Assembly (NCBI RefSeq): GCF_040370365.1
Contig: NZ_BAABWQ010000002.1
Span: forward strand, 1-64,000
Direction of reading: 5' to 3'
DNA: 64,000 nt
Origin: Shimia sp040370365
Lineage (GTDB): Bacteria > Pseudomonadota > Alphaproteobacteria > Rhodobacterales > Rhodobacteraceae
Numbering within the stretch: the stretch's first letter is position 1; every line of letters starts with the position of its first letter. Shown here piece after piece: positions 51,254 to 64,000 of the stretch. A program made the translations under genes and the position numbers. The notes under the pieces were generated by a model. It was not told the origin of the DNA, made no database searches, and saw nothing but the letters and a program-made list of their open reading frames with translations.

Positions 51254-51724
51254 TTACCAGCGATAATGGCTGAAGGCTTTGTTAGCCTCGGCCATCTTGT
51301 GAGTGTCTTCCCGCTTCTTAACGGCGGTACCGCGTGAGTTCACGGCATCCAGAAGTTCACCTGCAAGGCGCTCTTCCATGGTGTTTTCGTTGCGGCCACG
51401 AGAAGCCGTGATCAGCCAACGAATGGCCAATGCTTCACGGCGCTCAGGGCGCACTTCAACTGGCACCTGGTAGGTGGCACCACCCACACGGCGAGAACGA
51501 ACCTCAACCGATGGTTTGATGTTGTCCAGAGCTTCGTGGAACACTTCCACAGGCGCGCGTTTGATCTTTGTTTCAACACGATCCAGCGCGTTGTAAACGA
51601 TTTTCTCTGCAACCGACTTTTTACCGTCGATCATCAGGTTGTTCATGAATTTGCTCAATACCTTGTCGCCAAATTTGGCGTCAGGCAGAATCTCGCGTTT
51701 TTCAGCGGCGTGACGACGTGACAT
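51254..51724 (-). CDS. rpsG: 30S ribosomal protein S7
   Basis: 156 residues, the usual length. It opens MSRRHAAEKREILPDAKFGD and ends with the conserved KAFSHYRW. S7 nucleates assembly of the 3' domain of 16S rRNA and in many bacteria represses its own operon. It lies 15 bases downstream of rpsL and 24 bases before fusA. Confidence 0.98.
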   Translation of the reverse strand: MSRRHAAEKREILPDAKFGDKVLSKFMNNLMIDGKKSVAEKIVYNALDRVETKIKRAPVEVFHEALDNIKPSVEVRSRRVGGATYQVPVEVRPERREALAIRWLITASRGRNENTMEERLAGELLDAVNSRGTAVKKREDTHKMAEANKAFSHYRW

Positions 51725-51739
51725 CTCAGCCTCTCCTTC

Positions 51740-52111
51740 TTACTTGGGACGCTTCGCGCCGTACTTGGAACGACGTTGCTTACGATCTTTAACACCTTGG
51801 GTATCCAACACACCGCGCAGGATGTGGTAACGGACACCCGGAAGGTCTTTTACACGACCGCCACGGATCAGAACCACAGAGTGCTCCTGAAGGTTGTGGC
51901 TTTCACCTGGGATGTAAGAAATCACTTCGTAGCCGTTGGTCAGGCGAACCTTCGCAACTTTACGCATAGCGGAGTTTGGTTTCTTAGGTGTGGTTGTGTA
52001 CACGCGAGTACAAACGCCACGCTTTTGCGGGCACTGCTCCAAGTGCTGTGACTTAGAGCGCTTGATTTTAGGCTGACGCGGCTTGCGGATCAGCTGCTGA
52101 ATCGTTGGCAT
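51740..52111 (-). CDS. rpsL: 30S ribosomal protein S12
   Basis: 123 residues beginning MPTIQQLIRKPRQP. The two lysines linked to streptomycin response, in PKKPNSAMRK and GGRVKDLPG, are wild-type, so the sequence predicts no rpsL-type streptomycin resistance. The conserved Asp targeted for methylthiolation (near VKDLPG) is present. The ATG at 52111 follows GGGAAAGAGA. First gene of the str operon. Confidence 0.98.
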   Translation of the reverse strand: MPTIQQLIRKPRQPKIKRSKSQHLEQCPQKRGVCTRVYTTTPKKPNSAMRKVAKVRLTNGYEVISYIPGESHNLQEHSVVLIRGGRVKDLPGVRYHILRGVLDTQGVKDRKQRRSKYGAKRPK

Positions 52112-52342
52112 AAGGGTCTCTTTCCCGTTTGCTTCCATTTAACGCAAAGCCGGAGCCTCACGCGGTTAACTGTTCGTTTCACGACATGTGCGAACACAAG
52201 CGCAAAAACCGCAATCGTTTCCATTCCGAGGCAAACGACGCGGTGGGGTCTCAGAGGTTGCGGTCTTCAAAGTAGACCGGAACTTGACCACTACAGGTGT
52301 GAAACGGCTCAGAACGGAGATCGCCCATTGCCGGATGGCGCG

Positions 52343-52371
52343 CGTATATTGGGAGTCGCGGGGCTTGTCAA
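52343..52371 (-). promoter_or_regulatory. Sigma70 promoter of the str operon
   Basis: On the minus strand, TTGACA (52371-52366), a 17-base spacer and TATACG (52348-52343) form a near-consensus promoter. The start near 52336 would give a leader of about 225 bases before rpsL, long enough for regulation. It lies in the 327-base gap between rpsL and the divergent glycosyltransferase gene, which otherwise shows nothing I can name. Confidence 0.65.
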
Positions 52372-52438
52372 CAGCTGCGGCCTGTTGCGTCCGCCCTGCA
52401 GCACTGCCAATGTGCCGACAAGACTAGAGAGGCAAGAA

Positions 52439-53257
52439 ATGATCAACAGCAACGACATGCAGGTGATTGGCCTGTGTCGGTTTTCTTACCCGGCTTTGGG
52501 TGGGTTTCAAGTGGAACATGAAACCATAGAGGACCGCATTGACTTTCTGTATCAGGAGACCCGGTTGGAAGAGCGCTTTCAATTGATGGAAACTGTCGCT
52601 CTACCTTGCCTTAAGGCCCAAACCGATCAGAATTTTGAGATGATCCTTGTGATTGGAGACACGCTTCCCAAACACCATGTGGACCGTTTGCACGACATCA
52701 CCGCGAACATTCCGCAAATCCGCATTGTCGCCCATCCACCCAAACCACATCGACCCTTGATGAAAGAGCTGATCAATGGTGCACGCAAAGATCCTAAAGC
52801 GCCATGTTTGCAATTTCGCCACGATGATGACGATGCCATATCGGTCGATTTCTTCGAACAATTGCGTGCGGCCACCAATGCCGTGTCTGGCTTGTTAGAA
52901 ACCAACAAAACCGTCGCTTTTGATTGGAACCGAGGCCACATTGCGGAGATGACAGGCGACGGCATTGCCGCCACGGACACGGTACGCAACCTGTATGTTG
53001 CCTCTTTGGGCATGTATGTTCGCGGAGGCTGTCCGCTCACGATTATGAACTTCCGCCATGGGATCATGAATCAATTCATGCCCACGATCAGCTTCACCGA
53101 CACCCCGATGTGGGTGCGCACGCACAATGGGTACAACGACAGCCGCCAAAAGAAGGTCAAGCCTGTGCCCGTGGTGCCGCTTACCAAACAGCAAGAAGCG
53201 GAATTTTCCGCCCGTTTCGCCATCGACGCTGATCAGGTGCGATCGACCTTTTCCTGA
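52439..53257 (+). CDS. Putative rhamnosyltransferase-type glycosyltransferase
   Basis: A 272-residue GT-A-like protein. The order is an N-terminal strand with GLCRFSYPALGGFQ, then FEMILVIGDTLP and a DxD-type nucleotide-sugar/metal site, FRHDDDDAISVDF. This matches, from memory, the family annotated as putative rhamnosyl transferase. It probably decorates a surface glycan. AGAGAGG precedes the ATG at 52439. It lies on the plus strand inside the leftward rpoBC-str block, overlapping the tail of a convergent permease gene by 25 bases, which suggests an insertion into an ancestral contiguous block. Confidence 0.72.
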   Translation: MINSNDMQVIGLCRFSYPALGGFQVEHETIEDRIDFLYQETRLEERFQLMETVALPCLKAQTDQNFEMILVIGDTLPKHHVDRLHDITANIPQIRIVAHPPKPHRPLMKELINGARKDPKAPCLQFRHDDDDAISVDFFEQLRAATNAVSGLLETNKTVAFDWNRGHIAEMTGDGIAATDTVRNLYVASLGMYVRGGCPLTIMNFRHGIMNQFMPTISFTDTPMWVRTHNGYNDSRQKKVKPVPVVPLTKQQEAEFSARFAIDADQVRSTFS

Positions 53258-54123
53258 GACAGTTTGCGCCCGCGCGCCAGCGTAAACACGCCAGCACTCA
53301 CAACAATGGCGCCGCCCAACAATGTGAGCGTGTCCGGCCAATCCCCAAACACCACAAACCCCAGCAACAACGCCCACAACAGACCGCTGTATCGAAATGG
53401 CGCGACAAAGCTCACTTCGCCCACACGCATGACCAAGACCGAGAACGAATACCCGCCCAGAATAAACACGGCCGCTCCGGCCAAAAGCATCCACTGGTTC
53501 AAATCCATGACAACCCACTGATGACCAAGGCTTGCAACACCGGCAAACACCATCACACTCAGAGATGCCACTAAGGTCACAGTCAACGAGGGCACATTAG
53601 GAGACATTTTTCGGGTGGAGAGATCGCGTAGAGTGACAAACCCCACAGCAATCAAGGCATAGATCGCATATTGGTCAAAGCCTTCCGGGCCGGGTCGCAC
53701 AATCAGCAACATACCGCAGAACCCCGCCGCAATGGCTGAGGCGCGACGCCAACCGACTTTTTCTCCGAAAAACAAGGCACCACCAAGCGTCACGGTCAGT
53801 GGCAGTATCTGCAAAACGGCGGTCACGTTGGCGATCGGCATGTGGTATAATGCGGTGATAAAGTAATATGCAGCGCCAGTCTCCGCACCGCTGCGCAACG
53901 CCACCAATCCCCAATCTTTGCGCGACAAACGCCAGCGGATTTTCCCCAAAGCCCGTGCCAAAGCCCAAATCAGAACTGAGGCCAAGACACCGCGCAGAAA
54001 CAGCATTTGGAACAGAGGAACCTCTTTGCCCAACAGCTTGACCAATGTGTCGTTGAACGTGAACGCCGCCATGGAGCATATCATCAAGAGCGCCCCCTTG
54101 GTGTTGTCACTCATCACCGCCAT
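53233..54123 (-). CDS. DMT superfamily (EamA) permease
   Basis: 296 residues with ten hydrophobic helices in two EamA repeats; the N-terminal repeat starts GALLMICSMAAFTFNDTLVKLLG and the helix-end motif MPIANVTAVLQILPLTVTLGGALFFGEKVGWRRASA is typical. Such permeases export metabolites or amino acids; the substrate is unknown. The ATG at 54123 follows GGAAGAGAGG. It sits just past the rpoC terminator, so it needs its own promoter. Confidence 0.87.
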   Translation of the reverse strand: MAVMSDNTKGALLMICSMAAFTFNDTLVKLLGKEVPLFQMLFLRGVLASVLIWALARALGKIRWRLSRKDWGLVALRSGAETGAAYYFITALYHMPIANVTAVLQILPLTVTLGGALFFGEKVGWRRASAIAAGFCGMLLIVRPGPEGFDQYAIYALIAVGFVTLRDLSTRKMSPNVPSLTVTLVASLSVMVFAGVASLGHQWVVMDLNQWMLLAGAAVFILGGYSFSVLVMRVGEVSFVAPFRYSGLLWALLLGFVVFGDWPDTLTLLGGAIVVSAGVFTLARGRKLSQEKVDRT

Positions 54124-54223
54124 CTGTTGCCCTCTCTTCCAAAACTGGATGACCCTATGCACCCTACAGAGGCTTGCCAAGCCCCATGTTTTGGAAGCCG
54201 ATAAAATCCACGCCGCAAACAAA

Positions 54224-54254
54224 AAGGGCCCCCGGCGCAACGCCGGGGGCCCTT
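54224..54254 (-). terminator. Rho-independent terminator after rpoC
   Basis: A 14-base-pair stem (AAGGGCCCCCGGCG with CGCCGGGGGCCCTT) with a three-base loop, followed on the minus strand by a T-run, 26 bases past the rpoC stop. Confidence 0.92.
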
Positions 54255-54280
54255 CTTAACTCTAATTTTAAAACAGCGTC

Positions 54281-57200
54281 TTAGTCGAAGTCGCGGCTTT
54301 CAGGTGTTTCCACCAAACCACTATCAAACACATCGTCGGCGCTCACGTCCTGAGTTGGGGCAGCCAAACGCGCGGCGGCCTCCGCTTCTTCACGACGCGC
54401 TTCAACCACGACATTGTCACGTTCAGACGCAATACGACGCACTTTCTGTGTCGCTCCACCTGTACCGGCAGGGATCAGACGACCAACAATGACGTTTTCC
54501 TTCAGACCAACCAGTTTGTCTTTCTTACCTTGGACAGAGGCCTCAGTAAGAACACGGGTGGTTTCTTGGAACGATGCCGCAGAGATAAACGAACGGGTTT
54601 GCAACGACGCTTTGGTGATCCCCAAGAGGATTGGTTCACCTTTGGCAGGGCGGCGTCCTTCAGACAGCGCCTTTTCGTTGGCTGTATCAAACTCGATCTT
54701 CTCGACGTGTTCGCCTTTGAGCAGTGTGGTTTCACCAGAGTCCTGGATCTCCCACTTCTGAAGCATCTGACGCACAATCACTTCGATGTGCTTGTCGTTG
54801 ATCTTCACACCCTGCAGGCGATACACGTCCTGCACCTCGTCGATCATATAATCCGCCAGCGCTTCCACACCCATGATGGACAGGATGTCGTGCGGTGCCG
54901 GGTTACCGTCCATGATGTAGTCGCCCTTCTGCACGAAGTCGCCTTCTTGCACAGGGATGTGTTTGCCCTTGGGCACCATGTATTCCACGGTTTCCATGGT
55001 CTCATCAGACGGCTCGATCGCGATGCGACGCTTGTTTTTGTAGTCGCGACCAAAGCGCACGTAACCATCGATTTCGGCGATAATTGCGTGATCCTTTGGA
55101 CGACGAGCCTCAAACAGTTCCGCCACACGCGGCAGACCACCGGTGATGTCCTTGGTTTTGGCGCCTTCACGCGGGATACGCGCAATAACGTCACCAGCCT
55201 GAACGTCCTGTTGATCTTCAATCGACAGAATGGCGTCCACAGACATCGGGTAGTGTACCGGGTTGCCAGCATCGTTGCGCACAGGCTCCCCATCAGCGTC
55301 CACAAGGATCACTTCTGGTTTCAGCTCGTTGCCTTTTGGCGCAGAGCGCCAATCGGTCACGATTTTCTGTGTCATGCCGGTTGCATCATCGGTCTCATCG
55401 CGCACAGCGATGCCCGAAATAAGATCGACAAACTTGGCCTTACCGTTCTTCTCCGCAAGGATCGGAAGCGTGTAAGGATCCCATTCAAACAACTTGTCAC
55501 CGAGGCCGATTTTCTGACCATCTTTGACAAACAGTTTGGAGCCATAGCCAACTTTGTGGCTTGCACGCTCTTCGCCGTCTTCACCTTGGATGATCAGCTT
55601 CATGTTGCGGCCCATCACCAGGAAATCGCCATGGGCGTTCTCAAGGATGCTGGCATTCTCGATGACAATTTTGCCTTCCTGGCTAGCTTCCAAGAACGAC
55701 TGTTGGCCACCCTGCGCAACCCCGCCGATGTGGAATGTCCGCATCGTCAGCTGTGTGCCCGGTTCGCCAATTGACTGTGCCGCGATGATACCAACAGCTT
55801 CGCCGGTGTTCACCATGGTACCGCGTGCAAGGTCACGGCCATAACACATGGCGCAAACACCTTCTTCGGCTTCACAAGTCAGCGGGCTGCGGATACGTGC
55901 AGTCGCCACACCAGCTTCGTCGATCGAGTCAGCCATGCGCTCATCAATCAACTGACCATGCGCAATCAGCACCTCATCGGTGCCTGGCTTCATGATGTCC
56001 TCAGCCGCAACACGGCCCAGCACACGCTCAGCCAGAGACGCCACCACTTCACCATCGTTCACAGCCGCTTCTGCGGTGATCGCTGCATCCGTACCACAAT
56101 CGTGCGCACGCACGATGCAATCCTGTGCAACGTCCACCAGACGACGCGTCAGATAGCCGGAGTTCGCAGTTTTCAAAGCCGTATCTGACAGACCCTTACG
56201 GGCACCGTGGGTGGAGTTGAAGTACTCCAGAACGGTCAGACCTTCTTTAAAGTTCGAGATGATTGGTGTCTCGATGATGTCGCCATTTGGCTTGGCCATC
56301 AGGCCGCGCATACCACCCAGCTGTTTCATCTGCGTGACCGAACCACGCGCACCGGAGTGCGCCATCATATAGACGGAGTTGGGTTCCGCTTCAGAGCCAT
56401 CTTCATCTGTTTGCGCAGAAGAGATGGTGCCCATCATCGCGTCGGTGACTTTGTCGTTACACTTCGACCAAGCATCCACAACTTTGTTGTACTTCTCACC
56501 CTGAGTGATCAGGCCGTCCATATACTGTTGTTCAAAGTCTTTCACCTGGTTGCGTGTCTCGTCAACGATGGTCCACTTGTTGTCGGGGATCACCATATCG
56601 TCTTTACCAAACGAGATGCCCGCCTTGAACGCTTCGCGGAAGCCCATGGTCATGATCTGGTCGCAGAAGATCACGGACTCTTTCTGACCACAGTAGCGAT
56701 AGACGGTGTCGATCACGTTCTGCACGTCTTTTTTACGCAGCAGCTTGTTCACCAGCTCAAACGGCGCTTTGTTGTTTTGCGGCAGCAGCGCACCAAGACG
56801 CACGCGTCCCGGAGTGGTCTCTACCCGCTCAACAATTTCCAAGCCGTTGCTGTCGATCTGAGGAATACGTGCGGTGATTTTGGCGTGCAGATGCACAGTG
56901 CCGCTATCAAGTGCGTATTGAACTTCTTCAATTGAGGAGAACACCATGCCTTCACCCTTCATGCCTTCACGCATGATGGTGGTGTAGTACAGGCCCAAGA
57001 TCATATCCTGTGACGGAACAATGATCGGCGCGCCATTTGCAGGCGACAGCACGTTGTTCGTGGACATCATCAGAACGCGCGCTTCCAGCTGAGCTTCAAG
57101 GCTCAGAGGAACGTGAACAGCCATCTGGTCACCGTCAAAGTCAGCGTTAAACGCAGAACAGACAAGCGGATGCAGCTGGATCGCTTTACCTTCGATCAGA

Positions 57201-58528
57201 ACTGGCTCAAACGCCTGAATGCCAAGACGGTGCAGCGTTGGCGCACGGTTCAGCATGACAGGGTGTTCGCGGATCACTTCGTCCAAGATATCCCACACTT
57301 CGGGACGCTCTTTTTCCACCAGCTTCTTGGCCTGTTTCACAGTGGAGGACAGACCTTTGGCTTCAAGACGCGAGTAAATGAACGGCTTAAACAGCTCCAG
57401 CGCCATCTTCTTAGGAAGACCACATTGATGCAGTTTCAGTTCCGGGCCTGTCACAATCACCGAACGGCCAGAGAAGTCGACGCGCTTACCCAAAAGGTTT
57501 TGACGGAAACGACCCTGCTTACCTTTCAGCATGTCAGACAGCGATTTCAGCGGACGCTTGTTGGCGCCGGTGATCACGCGGCCGCGACGGCCGTTGTCAA
57601 ACAGCGCATCCACAGATTCCTGCAGCATCCGCTTTTCGTTACGCACGATGATATCAGGCGCACGCAGCTCGATCAGACGCTTCAGACGGTTGTTCCGGTT
57701 GATCACACGGCGATACAGATCGTTGAGATCAGACGTCGCAAAACGGCCACCATCCAGCGGCACCAGCGGGCGCAACTCAGGTGGGATCACAGGGATCACG
57801 GTCAGGATCATCCATTCCGGACGGTTGCCGGATTCGATGAAGCTTTCCACAACCTTCAAACGCTTGATGATCTTCTTAGGCTTAAGCTCACCGGTGGCTT
57901 CGGCCAGATCGGCACGCAGCTGGTCAGCTTCAGCATCCAGATCAATCATGGACAGCATTTCACGGATGGCTTCCGCACCAATGTTGGCCGTGAACGCATC
58001 CATACCGTATGCGTCCTGCGCATCCATGTACTCTTCTTCGGTCATCATTTGGCCGTATTGCAGGTCGGTCAGACCGGGCTCGATGACAACGTAGTTTTCA
58101 AAGTACAGCACACGTTCCAGATCACGCAGCGTCATGTCCAGCATCAGGCCGATGCGGCTTGGCAGCGATTTCAGGAACCAGATGTGTGCAACAGGTGCCG
58201 CCAGCTCAATGTGGCCCATGCGCTCACGGCGCACTTTCTGAAGGGTAACTTCAACACCACATTTTTCGCAGACAACGCCGCGATATTTCATGCGCTTATA
58301 TTTGCCGCAGAGACATTCGTAGTCTTTGATTGGGCCAAAGATACGCGCACAGAACAGACCATCACGCTCTGGTTTGAACGTACGGTAGTTGATGGTTTCT
58401 GGCTTTTTGATCTCGCCGTAGGACCACGACAGGATCCGCTCAGGAGACGCGAGAGACACCTTGATTTCATCAAAGGTCTTTTGCGGCGCAAGCGGGTTAA
58501 ACGGGTTGTTCGTCAGTTCCTGGTTCAT
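54281..58528 (-). CDS. rpoC: RNA polymerase beta' subunit
   Basis: 1415 residues. The catalytic magnesium loop NADFDGDQMAVHVPLS, the N-terminal zinc site (CLCGKYKRMKYRGVVCEKCGVEV) and the second zinc site near CEAEEGVCAMCYGRDLARG are intact, as is the bridge-helix region. It starts MNQELTNNPFNP, the usual alphaproteobacterial N-terminus, 52 bases after rpoB. Confidence 0.98.
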   Translation of the reverse strand: MNQELTNNPFNPLAPQKTFDEIKVSLASPERILSWSYGEIKKPETINYRTFKPERDGLFCARIFGPIKDYECLCGKYKRMKYRGVVCEKCGVEVTLQKVRRERMGHIELAAPVAHIWFLKSLPSRIGLMLDMTLRDLERVLYFENYVVIEPGLTDLQYGQMMTEEEYMDAQDAYGMDAFTANIGAEAIREMLSMIDLDAEADQLRADLAEATGELKPKKIIKRLKVVESFIESGNRPEWMILTVIPVIPPELRPLVPLDGGRFATSDLNDLYRRVINRNNRLKRLIELRAPDIIVRNEKRMLQESVDALFDNGRRGRVITGANKRPLKSLSDMLKGKQGRFRQNLLGKRVDFSGRSVIVTGPELKLHQCGLPKKMALELFKPFIYSRLEAKGLSSTVKQAKKLVEKERPEVWDILDEVIREHPVMLNRAPTLHRLGIQAFEPVLIEGKAIQLHPLVCSAFNADFDGDQMAVHVPLSLEAQLEARVLMMSTNNVLSPANGAPIIVPSQDMILGLYYTTIMREGMKGEGMVFSSIEEVQYALDSGTVHLHAKITARIPQIDSNGLEIVERVETTPGRVRLGALLPQNNKAPFELVNKLLRKKDVQNVIDTVYRYCGQKESVIFCDQIMTMGFREAFKAGISFGKDDMVIPDNKWTIVDETRNQVKDFEQQYMDGLITQGEKYNKVVDAWSKCNDKVTDAMMGTISSAQTDEDGSEAEPNSVYMMAHSGARGSVTQMKQLGGMRGLMAKPNGDIIETPIISNFKEGLTVLEYFNSTHGARKGLSDTALKTANSGYLTRRLVDVAQDCIVRAHDCGTDAAITAEAAVNDGEVVASLAERVLGRVAAEDIMKPGTDEVLIAHGQLIDERMADSIDEAGVATARIRSPLTCEAEEGVCAMCYGRDLARGTMVNTGEAVGIIAAQSIGEPGTQLTMRTFHIGGVAQGGQQSFLEASQEGKIVIENASILENAHGDFLVMGRNMKLIIQGEDGEERASHKVGYGSKLFVKDGQKIGLGDKLFEWDPYTLPILAEKNGKAKFVDLISGIAVRDETDDATGMTQKIVTDWRSAPKGNELKPEVILVDADGEPVRNDAGNPVHYPMSVDAILSIEDQQDVQAGDVIARIPREGAKTKDITGGLPRVAELFEARRPKDHAIIAEIDGYVRFGRDYKNKRRIAIEPSDETMETVEYMVPKGKHIPVQEGDFVQKGDYIMDGNPAPHDILSIMGVEALADYMIDEVQDVYRLQGVKINDKHIEVIVRQMLQKWEIQDSGETTLLKGEHVEKIEFDTANEKALSEGRRPAKGEPILLGITKASLQTRSFISAASFQETTRVLTEASVQGKKDKLVGLKENVIVGRLIPAGTGGATQKVRRIASERDNVVVEARREEAEAAARLAAPTQDVSADDVFDSGLVETPESRDFD

Positions 58529-58580
58529 TTTGATACCTCAAATTCTAGGGGAGAGTGGAAGGGAATGAGCGCTTGCGCAC

Positions 58581-62717
<4,137 letters not shown>

Positions 62718-63286
62718 GACTATCGTCACCTTTCATTTCTCACCGAGCGCAAGTGCCGTCGGGTCCCCGGCACCGTGCCCATACGAGACGGTCAAGATTT
62801 GGACAATTCCCGGCCCCCGTCCCAAAGGGAGCCTCCCGTTCCAAACCCTGCCTTGGAAAACCTCTTGTTTGCCGTTCACACGTGACAAGAGGCTTACCAA
62901 GCCGGGGCCAAAGCTATGTTTTGGTTGATATTTTTGCTATTTTTCTTATTTGAACGAGGGGTGATCAGACCCTCACAACGCGCCGCCTAACTCTCAAATC
63001 CACAAAGGACAAAAAGCGGCCCCGAATCGCTCGAAACCGCAAGAGATTACCGAATATTGAATCATGCGTCGGTTTGCAACCCCTTGGGGCTTGACAAACA
63101 GAGAATTGGCAACCCGTGTGAGCCGGGTGTGTTGAAGGCCAAAGCAACATTTCTCTTGCTTAGATCACATCTCTTGGCCAGCGCAAGAAGACCTGCTCGC
63201 CAAGTTAGAACCCCCGAACAGGCAGCACCGCGCGCCCAACCCGCCATTGCTTGTGTGACTGCTCAACATGACACACCCAAGCGCTC
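62718..63286. other. 569-bp rpoB leader/intergenic region
   Basis: No gene is supported. A nested hairpin (CTTGG/CCAAG at 62852-62901 enclosing CCTCTTGT/ACAAGAGG at 62861-62892) lies about 140 bases before rpoB and may be an attenuator or processing site in its leader. A/T-rich DNA at 62910-62960 could hold a promoter, but I cannot assign one with confidence. Confidence 0.5.
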
Positions 63287-64000
63287 TCATTCCTTTGGCA
63301 CCCGCAGGATTGTGTACAGCTCGCGCAGCGTCGCGCCCATTTCACGCGCTTTAAAAGTGCGCGAAAACAGATGATCTGTGAGCGGAATTATCGTGCCATC
63401 GCCAGTGTCCGAACGTACCCCGCTCCCCATAACTTCTAGGATTCCTGAAATGAATTGGCGGACCGTTGCTCCGTCGAGCTCTGGTGAAATCGCAATCGCG
63501 TAGGGTTCTGCAGTATAGAACTCGCTGCTGGCCTTTGCGTCACACGCGGGAAACGACGTCCCTACGCCTTGCATCAGGTAGTACTCAACGATGTCTCTAT
63601 CGCCAAAATGGTGGGTGATGATCCCGTCGCACAACCGTTCTACAGCGATCTCATGGTTGAGCTGAGCCTCCGCGCAAATCGTCTGGAACGCTGCAACTTT
63701 AACCGGTGGGGCCTCCGCCAGCCAGGCTTGATCAATCACATTGCGTCCCGTTGTGCCTTGGACATACCCAAGCCTAGCGCCCACAATCTGGGTCTCTGTA
63801 TCGATCTGGTCGCATTCAGGGATACTTTCCTGCCGTACGGATCGGATTTTTTCATCTCGTGACGCGCCCTGGATCTCGCTCCCATCAGGGCCGATCACGG
63901 GCAGGCCGTCTTCTTCTCTTTCTGCAAGACGAGCAATCGCAGCTTGATGAAAACGACCAAACGCACCGCCACTCGCAATAAACGAGCCCCCTGAAACAAA
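63287..64000 (-). CDS. Partial gene: periplasmic binding protein-like (SBP family 3-like), 5' end beyond window
   Basis: At least 237 residues; the frame stays open to the edge, so the start is missing. The segment THHFGDRDIVEYYL followed by a helix and EFYTAEPYAIAIS resembles the DRAIL...EPYALAL block of family 3 amino-acid-binding proteins, and IDQAWLAEAPPVKVAAFQTICAEAQLNHE fits the preceding half. A GTG at 63898 is only an internal codon. The missing N-terminus could add a signal peptide or another domain. It is encoded upstream of rpoB on the same strand, where ribosomal protein genes would be expected. Identification is tentative. Confidence 0.5.
   Translation of the reverse strand, partial: FVSGGSFIASGGAFGRFHQAAIARLAEREEDGLPVIGPDGSEIQGASRDEKIRSVRQESIPECDQIDTETQIVGARLGYVQGTTGRNVIDQAWLAEAPPVKVAAFQTICAEAQLNHEIAVERLCDGIITHHFGDRDIVEYYLMQGVGTSFPACDAKASSEFYTAEPYAIAISPELDGATVRQFISGILEVMGSGVRSDTGDGTIIPLTDHLFSRTFKAREMGATLRELYTILRVPKE

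Overview
The window looks like about 64 kb of chromosome from a marine Rhodobacterales (Roseobacter-group) alphaproteobacterium. The reasons are the moderately high GC, the hom-glpX-recJ-tRNA-Glu order, the arsR/ACR3/GAPDH/arsJ arsenic operon, and the alphaproteobacterial rpoB and rpoC. This assignment comes from gene content and remembered synteny, not from a search.

Layout. 0-10 kb: an Stf0-type sulfotransferase, a GNAT acetyltransferase, a Tat-exported PhoD-like phosphatase, a 1030-residue ABC-exporter-like protein whose ATPase motifs are all degenerate but which ends in a good cyclic-nucleotide-binding domain, a DUF3307 membrane protein, and a tightly coupled ACP/ketosynthase/MaoC operon followed by a rhodanese. 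10-12.4 kb: a long hairpin-rich gene-free stretch, then an A/T-richer two-gene cassette of a membrane-anchored GTPase and a four-helix membrane partner. 12.4-18.8 kb: lepA, a lineage-type hypothetical protein, a small membrane protein and a class III adenylate cyclase with TPR-like repeats, separated by gene-poor DNA with a folded intergenic repeat family. 18.8-22.9 kb: the arsenic operon (arsR, a decayed arsC, ACR3, GAPDH, arsJ), with one copy of the repeat sitting between GAPDH and arsJ.

22.9-31.6 kb: an Lrp regulator divergent from a class V aminotransferase, then a seven-gene leftward run (acyl-CoA ligase, alpha/beta hydrolase, nitronate monooxygenase-like, histidine phosphatase, APH-like kinase, SDR, PaaI thioesterase) that reads as a carboxylic-acid or acyl-CoA catabolic operon. 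31.8-38.5 kb: pirin, a TetR regulator, a small lipoprotein, hom, glpX, recJ and two identical tRNA-Glu genes. 38.9-47.2 kb: trmO, a complete peptide/opine-type ABC importer (binding protein, two permeases, fused double ATPase), an acyltransferase and a fatty acid hydroxylase. 47.3-64 kb: the leftward transcription and translation block rpoB-rpoC ... rpsL-rpsG-fusA-[lipoprotein]-tuf. It is interrupted by a DMT permease and an opposite-strand glycosyltransferase, and a binding-protein-like gene upstream of rpoB runs off the window.

The best candidates for something undescribed are the ATPase-dead ABC/cNMP-sensor protein, the GTPase/four-helix membrane cassette, the arsC remnant kept in frame beside the arsenate-handling GAPDH/ArsJ pair, the covarying intergenic repeat family, and the lipoprotein gene translationally coupled to fusA. 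Functions are assigned by eye from motifs; no alignments or searches were run.
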